Source of the DNA: Vaginella massiliensis
GTDB lineage: Bacteria > Bacteroidota > Bacteroidia > Flavobacteriales > Weeksellaceae
Length of the DNA stretch: 64,000 nt
Direction: 5' to 3'
Assembly: GCF_900089075.1 (NCBI RefSeq)
Contig: NZ_LT593746.1
Span: 198,482-262,481, forward strand
The notes under the pieces are model-generated. The model searched no databases. It was not told where the DNA came from and saw only the letters and a program-made list of their open reading frames with translations. Of this stretch, positions 43,689-52,456 are shown piece by piece (position 1 is the first letter of the stretch; each line of letters opens with the position of its first letter). Position numbers and translations under genes: made by a program.

Positions 43689-46361
43689 ATGAAAACTCAA
43701 CTGATCTTTATTTTAGGGCTATTTGCCCAAATCACCATCTTCGCACAAGAGTGCACGCTGAAAGGTGCTTTGCAAAACGACTCGGGAATTCCCGTAACCG
43801 ATGCCACAGTCTCCTTGTTCAACGCGCAAAACGAGGGCGTAGGCTTTACCTATTCTGACAAGGAAGGGCTGTTTCAGCTTTCGGCTCCATGTGCGGCAGA
43901 TTACGAAATAGAGATCGAACACGCGAGTCACGAATTGCACATCGAAAAAGTTGATTTGCGCAGCAACCAAAACCTCAAAATCAGACTCAAACAAGGCGAA
44001 TCAATCAACCTGAAAGAAGCCATTGTAAATGCAAAACAAGCTATAAAAATCAAAGGCGACACCATCGAATACGATGCAGACTCATTCAAGGTTGGAAACG
44101 AAGAGGTCTTGGAAGATATTTTGAAAAAACTTCCTGGCATTGTGGTCGAAAACGGTAAAGTTTACCACAACGGTAAAGAAATTACCACGATTACCGTGGG
44201 CGGACGAGAAGTTTTGGGCGGAAACACCAAACTCCTCAACAAAAATCTACCGTCTGATGCCGTAGACAAAATCCAGCTCAACAAGAAATTCAAAGCCAAT
44301 CCGTTTGCATCTTCGCTTCAAGAAGACGAACAATTTTCGTTGAATATCGAGCTGAAAGAAGACAAGAAAAATCTGGCTTTCGGGAACTTCACCATTGGTG
44401 GCAACGCCGATGAACACGCCGATGCACAATCGAAAACCTTTTATTTTAGTAAAAAAACAGATGCCACCCTGATCGGAGATTTCAATACCTATGGCAAACA
44501 GGTATTCGACCAAGAAGATTATTTTAGCTTTTTTGGCGGTTTCTCCGAATTCAATTCGGAAGGTAGCATCTACTCATTACGATCGGCCAACAGCACATTC
44601 TTTTTTTTAGGTTCCCAAGAAAAAGCTCGTGAAATGAACACCTTCACAGCTGCTACTCATGCTGGCTTCGAAGTGAACCCACGACTGACCGTTACAGGAT
44701 TTGGGATGCTTACCGGGAACAACATTCGGTACAAACAGCTCACCGAACGTTTTTATAATTTGAATAAAGAACAGTACGAACGCGACAACGAGACCAACAC
44801 CCAAAATGTAACTTCGGTGATGGGGAGAGTTCGACTCGATTATTCGCCAACCCAAAAAGGACAATTGAAATATCGATTGAACTATAATCATACCGATAGC
44901 GATTTGGAACAAAGTTTAGAATCGTACAGAAACCATGATTTCTATTCGAATATAAAGGTGAAGAATTTGCGCAAGAATAGTTCGATTTCTCAGAATCTAA
45001 GCTATATTCAAAAAGTTGGAAGCGATCATAATATCGGATTTTATTTGCGTCATCAATACCAAGAAGAACAACCCGATTTGTGGATCAACGCAAGCAATCC
45101 TATTCTATCTACGGTCTATAACACCAATTTTACCGACCTGAAAAACATTAGAAAAACCCGCGTAAACACGTTGCAATTCTATACCGTTTACAACCATCTC
45201 TTGACCAATACTGCCAATCTGAAACTGAAAGGTGGAACTAATTTCAGTAAGCAAGGCATGGACATCACAACTTTTGGTAACGGAAACGTGGTCGAGGGCG
45301 ATTACATCACTGGGAATACCGACTTCGATTATCAACAGTATTATTTAGACGCTACATTGACCAAAAAAATCGACAAACTGCAACTCGATTTGGGTGCTGG
45401 GCTGCATCATATTCGATATGCGATTGATTATCTGACCAATGAAAAACGCAACGACACCAAAATGTTAGTACATGCGCAAGCCACGTACAACATCTCGAAT
45501 GCTCAAAACATAACTTTGGTGTACAATCAAGATTATAATTATCCCTCGATTATCGATCTGAATCCGATGTACCGATTGAATAATTATTATGCTATTTTTT
45601 ACGGAAACACGGCACTCATGCCAAGCAAAACGCATCAATCTAATTTGAGTTATCAATACTTCAACTCGTTTTCGTTTTTCAGTTTGTATGCAAACCTGGG
45701 CTACACCGTGCGCGAAAACTCGATACAAACAGCTTCGGTGTTCGAAAATGGATTTTTGGATCAACAGACCACCTTGATCAATAGTCCAGAAAATGAGAAA
45801 ACTTGGAATGCTAACTTATTTATTTCGAAACGTTTTTCTAAAACTTACAATCTGCGAGTCAACAGCAATATATCGCATGCAGATTATTTTACATTGATTC
45901 GATTGAGAGACAACCAAACGTTGCTTGATCAATTGACCAATACCACTATTTTTTCGCAATTCTATAATCTGAGAAATATTTTCACCATTCAAAAGAAAGT
46001 AGAAATTACAGCCGGATTGAAGCTGATGCTCAACGATTATGAATCGACCTCCAAACAAAGTTTCAAAACTTGGCAACCCCATTTAGAATTCGCTTGGAGT
46101 CTCTTGGACAAATGGTTGATTCTGTCTGATTTTAATTACCTTTTTCAGTACCGAAACGGCGATCTCATCAACGAGGCGAAACAATTAAATGCATCTGTGC
46201 GCTATAATATTGCCAAGAAAACGACCCTTACGCTCATCGGCGGAAACTTGTTGGGTAACGATATTTTGTACACCAACTCGTTCAATGATAATTATACCCA
46301 AACCACTCAAAAAGAAGTTATCGGGCGTTATTTGTTGCTCAATTTGAGGTATAAGTTTTAA
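43689..46361 (+). CDS. TonB-dependent-receptor-like outer-membrane beta-barrel protein
   Basis: An 890-residue protein from the ATG at 43689, which gives a clean signal peptide (KTQLIFILGLFAQITIFAQ); the frame is open 8 codons further. A carboxypeptidase-regulatory-like domain (GALQNDSGIPVTDATVSLFN) is followed by a plug-like part (IKIKGDTIEYDADSFK, LEDILKKLPGIVVENGKVYHNG, ITTITVGGREVLGG) and a long barrel rich in aromatic strands, ending RYLLLNLRYKF. The C-terminal Phe is typical of barrel proteins. It belongs with the GLPGLI gene upstream. Substrate unknown. Confidence 0.88.
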   Translation: MKTQLIFILGLFAQITIFAQECTLKGALQNDSGIPVTDATVSLFNAQNEGVGFTYSDKEGLFQLSAPCAADYEIEIEHASHELHIEKVDLRSNQNLKIRLKQGESINLKEAIVNAKQAIKIKGDTIEYDADSFKVGNEEVLEDILKKLPGIVVENGKVYHNGKEITTITVGGREVLGGNTKLLNKNLPSDAVDKIQLNKKFKANPFASSLQEDEQFSLNIELKEDKKNLAFGNFTIGGNADEHADAQSKTFYFSKKTDATLIGDFNTYGKQVFDQEDYFSFFGGFSEFNSEGSIYSLRSANSTFFFLGSQEKAREMNTFTAATHAGFEVNPRLTVTGFGMLTGNNIRYKQLTERFYNLNKEQYERDNETNTQNVTSVMGRVRLDYSPTQKGQLKYRLNYNHTDSDLEQSLESYRNHDFYSNIKVKNLRKNSSISQNLSYIQKVGSDHNIGFYLRHQYQEEQPDLWINASNPILSTVYNTNFTDLKNIRKTRVNTLQFYTVYNHLLTNTANLKLKGGTNFSKQGMDITTFGNGNVVEGDYITGNTDFDYQQYYLDATLTKKIDKLQLDLGAGLHHIRYAIDYLTNEKRNDTKMLVHAQATYNISNAQNITLVYNQDYNYPSIIDLNPMYRLNNYYAIFYGNTALMPSKTHQSNLSYQYFNSFSFFSLYANLGYTVRENSIQTASVFENGFLDQQTTLINSPENEKTWNANLFISKRFSKTYNLRVNSNISHADYFTLIRLRDNQTLLDQLTNTTIFSQFYNLRNIFTIQKKVEITAGLKLMLNDYESTSKQSFKTWQPHLEFAWSLLDKWLILSDFNYLFQYRNGDLINEAKQLNASVRYNIAKKTTLTLIGGNLLGNDILYTNSFNDNYTQTTQKEVIGRYLLLNLRYKF

Positions 46362-46408
46362 TCATAAAGTTGTTTTGGAGACTGTGAGGACTCGAAGCCC
46401 ACGAAACC

Positions 46409-46434
46409 CATTTCCTAAAAGGTCACTTCGAGAG
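46409..46434 (+). repeat. Short direct repeat, copy 1
   Basis: A 26-bp sequence (CATTTCCTAAAAGG then TCACTTCGAGAG) that recurs exactly at 48649-48674. Here it precedes the palindromic repeat; in the other copy it follows it. Confidence 0.85.
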
Positions 46435-46440
46435 GCTTTG

Positions 46441-46658
46441 CATGATAAGTATGAATGTTTATCTTATTACTTTTTTGTTGATACAAAAGTAACCAAATAC
46501 TTCGACAGGCTCAGCACAAGCAATCAAGGCTGTAAATCGTTTTGGCTAAAAATCCTTTTCACTTCGGGAATGAATTAAATCGCTTCCTTCGGTCGGTAAT
46601 TCATTCTATTGCTCCATGAAAATGATTATCTTAACGCCAACGATTTAGATACCAGTTT
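46441..46658 (+). repeat. Palindromic intergenic repeat, copy A
   Basis: About 195 bp shared with 48380-48575 in the same orientation. The core 46534-46646 folds on itself: outer arms AAATCG / CGATTT and inner arms GAATGAATTA / TAATTCATTC give a long imperfect hairpin. Copy A has an extra about 24 nt near 46498-46521 with TTCGACAGGCTCAGCAC, a sequence type often repeated in flavobacterial genomes. With the short repeat it fills most of the 361-bp gap 46362-46722; no gene is seen there. Confidence 0.85.
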
Positions 46659-46722
46659 TTCTTTCGAGAACCTCAGTGACCGATTTCGGGAATCATAGCC
46701 TGATAAAAAAGGTTAAACAACA

Positions 46723-48195
46723 TCAACTTGCAAAAAATGCCAAGGCTGCCTCCATTGCTTGGACGAATACGGCTGGCATTTCATCAGATTCCCAAGGGTG
46801 CTGTGAACCGAAAGCATGATTACAATTGGGCAAAATTTTCAGAATGACATCGTCGTTCCATTGTTTTATCGCTTTGGCTTCGCTCACATTTACCGATTCA
46901 TCTTCGTCACCGTGCAGGTTGAGATAGGGTTTGTCGAGACGTGCCAAATTCTTTTCGATACTCAAGCGGTCTTCATTTTCGATAAAATTCTCGTAAAACT
47001 GATAATGTAAAGGCATCATTTGTTTGGTTCTTAGATTCTCGAAACGATACACTCCACTTTCTTTCCAAGCTTCGAGAGCTTCTTTGGGATAGGTTCGGAA
47101 ACGGTTGAGGTCCGAAATTGCACCCAAGGTAACGAATTTCTTTACTCGAGGATCTTCTATACCTTTGAGTATGGTAATTCCGCCGCCACGCGAATGCCCC
47201 ATAAGAAAGAGCTGATTCGGGTCAATTTCATCCGACGGAATCAATTCGCCTGCCATCGCTTTACTGATGATGATGTCCAAATCGTCTAATTCTGTGGTGT
47301 AATTGTTCTCACCAAAGGTATCTAAATCTCCAAAATTCATCGGGTCGTCTAAGGTTGTACCGTTGTAAGAGAAATTGAATTTGATGAAAGCAAAATCATG
47401 CTCGCCCCAAAACTTCGCCATCAGATCGAAACATCCATGATCTTTGAATCCCTTGAAACCGTGACAGAAAATCAGAATTGGTTTCTTGATTCCATTTGCT
47501 TTGTAGCACACATCGTACAATGCTTGTCTTGCTCTACTTCCTTGGTAAATATTATTTTTCTTAAAAATCATTTTTTCGAAAATTCTTCTGGTTATATAAT
47601 CTTTTTCTATCGACCAACCTCGCGCTGGCGAATATTCTCTTCCGTACATGATGATTTGGATGTGCAACTTGTTCCAATGCGATTTCGGAAAGATTGACTT
47701 TGCATCGCGTTCAGTTTCTGCTACATTTTTGCCTTTGGTCAATTTCCACAACTTCATCAAACGGTGAATATGGGTATCGACCGGAAAGGCTGGCTCACCA
47801 AACCATTGCGCCATCACCACCGAGGCCGTTTTGTGCCCAACTCCAGGTAATTGCTCGAGTTCTTCGAATGTAGAGGGCACTTCGCCATCGTATTTTTCTA
47901 CCAAAATTTCGGACAATTGCTTGATGTGTTTTGCCTTGTTGTTCGACAAACCAATCTGCCTGATGTAGTGTTTGATTTCTTCTACCTCTAATTTTGCCAT
48001 CGCCTTGGCATTTGCTGCTCGAGCAAAGAGTTCGGGAGTCACTTCGTTTACCTTTTTGTCGGTTGTCTGAGCCGAAAGCAAAACCGCAATAAGCAAGGTA
48101 AAAGCATCTTGATGATCCAACGGAATGGGAGGATTGGGGTATAACCTTTCCAACTCGTTGATGATGAATTGTATGCGTTGTTTTTTGAGCATCAT
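46723..48195 (-). CDS. nth: Endonuclease III fused to an alpha/beta hydrolase
   Basis: One 490-residue frame with two enzymes. Residues 1-208 are endonuclease III: LLSAQTTDKKVNEV, helix-hairpin-helix LPGVGHKTASVV with catalytic Lys and PVDTHIHRLMKLW with catalytic Asp. The usual C-terminal four-Cys 4Fe-4S loop is absent (YGREYSPARGWSIEKD instead), which I believe is common in flavobacteria. From residue 209 (ATG at 47571) an alpha/beta hydrolase starts: FCHGFKGFKDHG, nucleophile LMGHSRGGGITIL, and NLHGDEDESVN plus NCNHAFG for Asp and His. The join is at an A6 run; with five A the first gene would end TGA overlapping the second ATG. Confidence 0.85.
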   Translation of the reverse strand: MMLKKQRIQFIINELERLYPNPPIPLDHQDAFTLLIAVLLSAQTTDKKVNEVTPELFARAANAKAMAKLEVEEIKHYIRQIGLSNNKAKHIKQLSEILVEKYDGEVPSTFEELEQLPGVGHKTASVVMAQWFGEPAFPVDTHIHRLMKLWKLTKGKNVAETERDAKSIFPKSHWNKLHIQIIMYGREYSPARGWSIEKDYITRRIFEKMIFKKNNIYQGSRARQALYDVCYKANGIKKPILIFCHGFKGFKDHGCFDLMAKFWGEHDFAFIKFNFSYNGTTLDDPMNFGDLDTFGENNYTTELDDLDIIISKAMAGELIPSDEIDPNQLFLMGHSRGGGITILKGIEDPRVKKFVTLGAISDLNRFRTYPKEALEAWKESGVYRFENLRTKQMMPLHYQFYENFIENEDRLSIEKNLARLDKPYLNLHGDEDESVNVSEAKAIKQWNDDVILKILPNCNHAFGSQHPWESDEMPAVFVQAMEAALAFFAS

Positions 48196-48214
48196 AGTGT
48201 AAACTATTCTCTGC

Positions 48215-48222
48215 CAAATGTA
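48215..48222 (-). promoter_or_regulatory. Candidate -7 element before nth
   Basis: On the minus strand TACATTTG matches TAnnTTTG, 19 nt upstream of the nth start. No well spaced -33 TTG. Confidence 0.4.
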
Positions 48223-48379
48223 AGAAAGACAATCGGCAAAAACGAAGAAATGCGTAGGTTTTAAAAATTTTTTAAGTTTCGTTTGTAACGAAAATCAATA
48301 CTTTAGACTAACTAATTAGAACGAAAGTCATTCGCTTGAAAAAGCAAGAAGCTATATTTTTATAGCGAATCAACCAGCA

Positions 48380-48575
48380 CATATGATAAGGGTATGAAGG
48401 TTTATTTTATTACTTTTTTCTTGATAAAAAAGTAACCAAAAAATTAAGGCTGTAAATCGTTTTGGCTAAAAATCCTTTTCACTTCGGGAATGAATTAAAT
48501 CACTCCCCTACGGTCGGTAATTCATTCTATTACTCCATGAAAATGATTTTCTTAACGCCAGCGATTTAGATGCCG
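48380..48575 (+). repeat. Palindromic intergenic repeat, copy B
   Basis: Second copy of the element at 46441-46658, in direct orientation, with core hairpin 48454-48567 (AAATCG / CGATTT and GAATGAATTA / TAATTCATTC). It lies in the 605-bp gap 48196-48800. Apart from this, the short repeat at 48649 and the nth promoter, I see no gene in the gap. Confidence 0.85.
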
Positions 48576-48648
48576 GAGTCTCTTTGCGAAGTTCGAGGGA
48601 TGAGGCGGCTGAGGTTTTCGAAGTCCCGAAGCCTAGAAGTCTATAAGT

Positions 48649-48674
48649 CATTTCCTAAAAGGTCACTTCGAGAG
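48649..48674 (+). repeat. Short direct repeat, copy 2
   Basis: Exact copy of 46409-46434. Confidence 0.85.
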
Positions 48675-48800
48675 CCTCAGGGAACGATTTGAGGGATCAG
48701 TGACCAGGATTTGATGCTTCATTCAGCTACCTCAATTCGGACGTTGAGTAAAACCGAAACATCATTTTTGCATTCAACAGGCTAGCAGATTAAGTTTATT

Positions 48801-49574
48801 TCAGGTAAATGGCTTACGCACGACGGGGAGTATTTCGCCTTTTTCTAAACAATAGCGTATGACTTCTTCGGCTTTTATTTGCTTGGTGTAGTCTACTTTA
48901 TCGACTACGAATCCGGCATTTTCTAACCGCTGATAATAATCTAATCCGTAGACTCTTACATGGTCGTATTGCCCAAATTTTTCTTTTCGTTCTTCTTTGG
49001 ATGTGATGGTCGGATCTTCGTAGGTTTCGGGTAGTTGATAACTAATCGGCACCTGAAAAATGCCCCAACCGCTTGGTTTCATCACCCGAAACAACTCGCG
49101 CATGGCTTGATGATCGTCTGGAATATGCTCTAATACATGGTTGCAAAAAATAACATCGAAAGTATCGTCACCAAAAGGCAAATCGCAAATATCGGCTTTT
49201 ACATCGGCTAAGGGTGATTCTAAATCCGAAGTAATGTATTCGAGATTTCGCATTCTTCGAAACATTTTATAAAATGCCTGTTCGGGTGCGATATGCAAGA
49301 CCTTGAGTTTGGCAGTTTGAAAATTGGTTTCGTTGATCAAATACAACCACATCAACCGATGGCGTTCTAAAGAAAAAGTTGCTGGCGCCAATACATTATC
49401 TCTTTGTTTTCCGTAGCCATAGGGTAACATCTTGTAATAGCCCTGCCCGTCTATGGGGTCGTAATAGCGGTTACCTTTAAGAAACCAAACCAATATTGGA
49501 CGCACAACATAACTCAGTCGGATAAGTATCGGACGAGGAATGCTGTTGATCAATTGTTTGAAAAGTTTTTTCAT
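48801..49574 (-). CDS. Class I SAM-dependent methyltransferase
   Basis: A 257-residue protein with a methyltransferase domain of the Methyltransf_11 type: KVLHIAPEQAFYKMFRR takes the place of motif I, then ITSDLESPLADVKADICDLPF, FDVIFCNHVLEHIPDDHQAM and PSGWGIFQVPIS. Motif I has IAPE rather than the usual GxGxG, which is a known variant in this subgroup. N-terminal basic and hydrophobic residues may bind membrane. Substrate unknown. It precedes nothing closely; map is 8 nt upstream. Confidence 0.83.
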   Translation of the reverse strand: MKKLFKQLINSIPRPILIRLSYVVRPILVWFLKGNRYYDPIDGQGYYKMLPYGYGKQRDNVLAPATFSLERHRLMWLYLINETNFQTAKLKVLHIAPEQAFYKMFRRMRNLEYITSDLESPLADVKADICDLPFGDDTFDVIFCNHVLEHIPDDHQAMRELFRVMKPSGWGIFQVPISYQLPETYEDPTITSKEERKEKFGQYDHVRVYGLDYYQRLENAGFVVDKVDYTKQIKAEEVIRYCLEKGEILPVVRKPFT

Positions 49575-49582
49575 TCCTATGC

Positions 49583-50392
49583 TTAGGATTTAAATAGATA
49601 GGGTTTTTCTTCGTCGCTCTCGATTCCCAATGCGTCGTAGATGTATTGAAAAGTTGACAACAATTTTGGTTGTCCGTTTACGATGCACACATCGTGCTCG
49701 AAATGCGCCGAATATTGGTTGTCTCGCGTAGTGACAGTCCAACCGTCTTTATGAAATTTTACCTTTTCGGTTCCCATGTTCACCATGGGCTCTATAGCAA
49801 GCGCAATTCCGTCTTCTAATCGTTTTCCTGTTCCTCTTCTTCCGTAGTTGGGCACTTGCGGATCTTCGTGCATGGTTCTACCCAAACCATGTCCGACCAA
49901 TTCTCTCACAATTCCGTAACCATATTGCTCGCAGTGTTGTTGTATTGCGTGACTTATATCGCCTATGCGGTTGCCTTTACGCATTTGTTCTATGCCTTTG
50001 TACAACGATTCTTTGGTTACGCGTAGCAATTGTTCTGTCTTTTGGTCGATGTTGCCCACCGCAAAGGTATAGGCGTGGTCGCCATAAAACTCGTTCATGT
50101 ACACGCCACAATCTACCGATACGATATCGCCGTCTTCTAATGGCACATCGTTTGGTATGCCATGCACCACCTGCTCGTTGGGTGAGATGCAAAGGTTTTT
50201 GGGAAAGTCATACATCCCGAGAAAGGCTGGATAGCCGCCATGGTCGCGGATAAACTCTCCGCCCAATTTATCGAGGTGATTGGTTGTAACGCCTGGTTTT
50301 ATTTCTTTTGCCAACATGCCCAAGGTTTTAGAAACCAATTGAGCACTGAGGTACATGAGTTCTAATTCTTCTTGAGTTTTTAAAATGATCAT
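49583..50392 (-). CDS. map: Methionine aminopeptidase, type I
   Basis: A 269-residue enzyme removing N-terminal Met. The five metal ligands are visible: Asp in DIVSVDCGVYMNEFYGDHAY (two), His in VGHGLGRTMHEDPQV, Glu in LAIEPMVNMG and Glu in YSAHFEHDVCIV. No N-terminal zinc extension, so a plain type Ia enzyme. Not in the ribosomal protein operon here; it overlaps the HAD gene by 4 nt. Confidence 0.95.
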   Translation of the reverse strand: MIILKTQEELELMYLSAQLVSKTLGMLAKEIKPGVTTNHLDKLGGEFIRDHGGYPAFLGMYDFPKNLCISPNEQVVHGIPNDVPLEDGDIVSVDCGVYMNEFYGDHAYTFAVGNIDQKTEQLLRVTKESLYKGIEQMRKGNRIGDISHAIQQHCEQYGYGIVRELVGHGLGRTMHEDPQVPNYGRRGTGKRLEDGIALAIEPMVNMGTEKVKFHKDGWTVTTRDNQYSAHFEHDVCIVNGQPKLLSTFQYIYDALGIESDEEKPYLFKS

Positions 50393-50805
50393 AATCTAAA
50401 AAATCCTCTTTTTTTCTTTTTGGGTTTTTCTACCCCATTATGCAGATTGAATTCTATTTTTTTGGTAATAATCTGATAGACTTCGCCCCAACCAGGAAAA
50501 CCGCCCAAATTTCGATCGTCTATGAAAAGGTCTGCGTTGATTTTTCTGCTTTGCGTTTCCAAATCGAACACCTCGCCTTCGAAGCTAGAATTTATGGCGT
50601 AAAATTCGATACCGTTTTCTTTACAGAATTGTACCGCTTCGTCCAATCTTTCTCCCCAACGATAGGTCCAAAGAACCAATCGATGCCCATCGTTTTGTAA
50701 TTTTTTCAAAGTTTCGAACGCAAACAATTTTGGCTTTCCTATGCCAGGATATTTATCGTCTACAATGGTTCCGTCGAAATCTACTGCGATTATTTTTGAA
50801 TTCAT
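50389..50805 (-). CDS. Small HAD-superfamily hydrolase
   Basis: A 138-residue protein with HAD motif 1 IAVDFDGTIVDDKYPG and C-terminal acidic motif LFIDDRNLGGFPGWGE. In between are LVLWTYRWGERLDEAVQFC (motif 2 Thr) and no large cap, so it belongs to the small BT0820-like group. A basic tail (KPKKKKRGFF) ends the protein. The phosphate substrate is unknown. Coupled to map by a 4-nt overlap. Confidence 0.83.
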   Translation of the reverse strand: MNSKIIAVDFDGTIVDDKYPGIGKPKLFAFETLKKLQNDGHRLVLWTYRWGERLDEAVQFCKENGIEFYAINSSFEGEVFDLETQSRKINADLFIDDRNLGGFPGWGEVYQIITKKIEFNLHNGVEKPKKKKRGFFRL

Positions 50806-50850
50806 ACTGTGTTTTGTGTTGTTTATGGTTTAGTTTTGGTTTTTAATTTT

Positions 50851-52380
50851 TCAAGTTACAATAATATTTCCAGTCATCTCGCTCGGAATTGAAATATTCA
50901 TCACATGTAAAATAGAAGGTGCGATATCTCCCAATTTGCCATGCGATACGTGCCAATGTTTGTGACGATCGACCACTATTAAAGGCACCTGATTGGTAGA
51001 ATGTTGCGTGTTGGGTGAACCGTCTGGGTTTTTCATGTAGTCTGAATTGCCATGATCGGCCAAAATGAATAAGGTATAATCGTGCTCCAACGCCGTTTGT
51101 ACAATTCGCCCAACGCATTCATCCACAACTTCTGCAGCCTTTACAGCAGCTTCGAACACGCCGGTATGCCCGACCATATCGGTATTTGCAAAATTCATAC
51201 AAATAAAATCTGCCGATTCTTGTTCTATTTCGGGGATGATTTCATTGGTGAGGTCATAAGCCGACATTTCGGGTTTCAGATCATAGGTTGCAACGTCACG
51301 AGGCGAAGGCTTTAATATTCTTTTTTCGCCTTGGAATTCTACTTCTCTTCCTCCAGAAAAGAAAAAGGTAACGTGCGGATATTTTTCGGTCTCGGCAATT
51401 CGTATTTGTTTTTTACCATTCGACTCGAGCACTTCGCCCAAGGTATTGGAAATCATCCCATCGTCGAAAATGATTTTCACTCCTTCGAATGTCTTGTCGT
51501 ATTCGGTCATGGTAATATAATTCAAATTCAATTTAAACATCTGAAATTCAGGAAAATCACGCTGCGTCAACACTTCTGTAATCTCCCGACCACGATCTGT
51601 TCTGAAATTGAAACAAATCACCACATCGTCGTTTTCGATAATAGCAATCGGATTGCCCCCTTCATCGGTATGGATTATAGGTTTCAAAAACTCATCGGTT
51701 ATTTGGGCATCATAAGCATTTTGTATTGCCGCCGTAACGTTCTGAGTTCGTTCGCCCAAACCGTGAACCATGGCATCGTACGCCAATTTTACCCGCTCCC
51801 AACGCTGGTCACGATCCATCGCATAATAGCGTCCTGTAACACTTGCCAACTCGCCAATTGTTTGTTGCATATGCTCTTGCAGCGCCGTAATAAAGCCGAT
51901 TCCTGAGGTAGGATCACAATCACGACCATCTGTGAAAGCATGCACAAAAACATTTTGTTGCAAACCAAATTCATGAGCAGCACTGAGCAAACCTTTGAGA
52001 TGATTGATATGCGAATGCACTCCGCCATCGGAAACTAATCCGATAAAATGTACTTTTTTTGAATGATCTAGAGCATATTGAAAGGCTTGTTTTAGAACGG
52101 GTTCTTGTAGAAGGGTATGCTGTTCTACCGCCATATTGATGCGTACCAAATTTTGAAAAACGACACGCCCTGCGCCCAAATTCATGTGTCCTACTTCTGA
52201 ATTTCCCATCTGCCCTTCTGGCAAGCCAACGGCTAATCCGAAGGTGTCGAGCGTATTGTTGGGGTATTGGCTTATCAAACGGTCAATATTGGGTGTTTTA
52301 GCCTTTTCGATGGCCGAAACTTCTGGGTCTGGATAGATCCCCCAACCGTCTAAAATCAATAATATAGCTTTGTTTGTCAT
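50851..52380 (-). CDS. gpmI: 2,3-bisphosphoglycerate-independent phosphoglycerate mutase
   Basis: A 509-residue glycolytic enzyme of the alkaline-phosphatase superfamily. Metal-binding ILDGWGIYPD opens the protein; the catalytic Ser is in GNSEVGHMNLGAGRVV. The middle phosphotransfer domain has SDGGVHSHINHL and FTDGRDCDPTSG with RYYAMDRDQRW. The end returns to metal ligands NFANTDMVGHTG and LADHGNSDYM. Complete. Confidence 0.96.
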   Translation of the reverse strand: MTNKAILLILDGWGIYPDPEVSAIEKAKTPNIDRLISQYPNNTLDTFGLAVGLPEGQMGNSEVGHMNLGAGRVVFQNLVRINMAVEQHTLLQEPVLKQAFQYALDHSKKVHFIGLVSDGGVHSHINHLKGLLSAAHEFGLQQNVFVHAFTDGRDCDPTSGIGFITALQEHMQQTIGELASVTGRYYAMDRDQRWERVKLAYDAMVHGLGERTQNVTAAIQNAYDAQITDEFLKPIIHTDEGGNPIAIIENDDVVICFNFRTDRGREITEVLTQRDFPEFQMFKLNLNYITMTEYDKTFEGVKIIFDDGMISNTLGEVLESNGKKQIRIAETEKYPHVTFFFSGGREVEFQGEKRILKPSPRDVATYDLKPEMSAYDLTNEIIPEIEQESADFICMNFANTDMVGHTGVFEAAVKAAEVVDECVGRIVQTALEHDYTLFILADHGNSDYMKNPDGSPNTQHSTNQVPLIVVDRHKHWHVSHGKLGDIAPSILHVMNISIPSEMTGNIIVT

Positions 52381-52409
52381 TCGATTTGAAAGAATATTGT
52401 TTAAAAAGA

Positions 52410-52437
52410 AAATCCAAAGTTAAGAAACTTTGGATTT
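52410..52437 (-). terminator. Rho-independent terminator after recQ
   Basis: Minus-strand stem AAATCCAAAGTT, loop TCTT, AACTTTGGATTT (12 bp perfect) followed by a T-rich run. It lies 20 nt after the recQ stop and before gpmI. Confidence 0.8.
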
Positions 52438-52456
52438 ATTTTGGTTTTTCTGTTGT

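Noticed and set aside
51331-51906. 191-codon plus-strand open frame
   Set aside because: Shadow of gpmI, which has all its motifs on the other strand.
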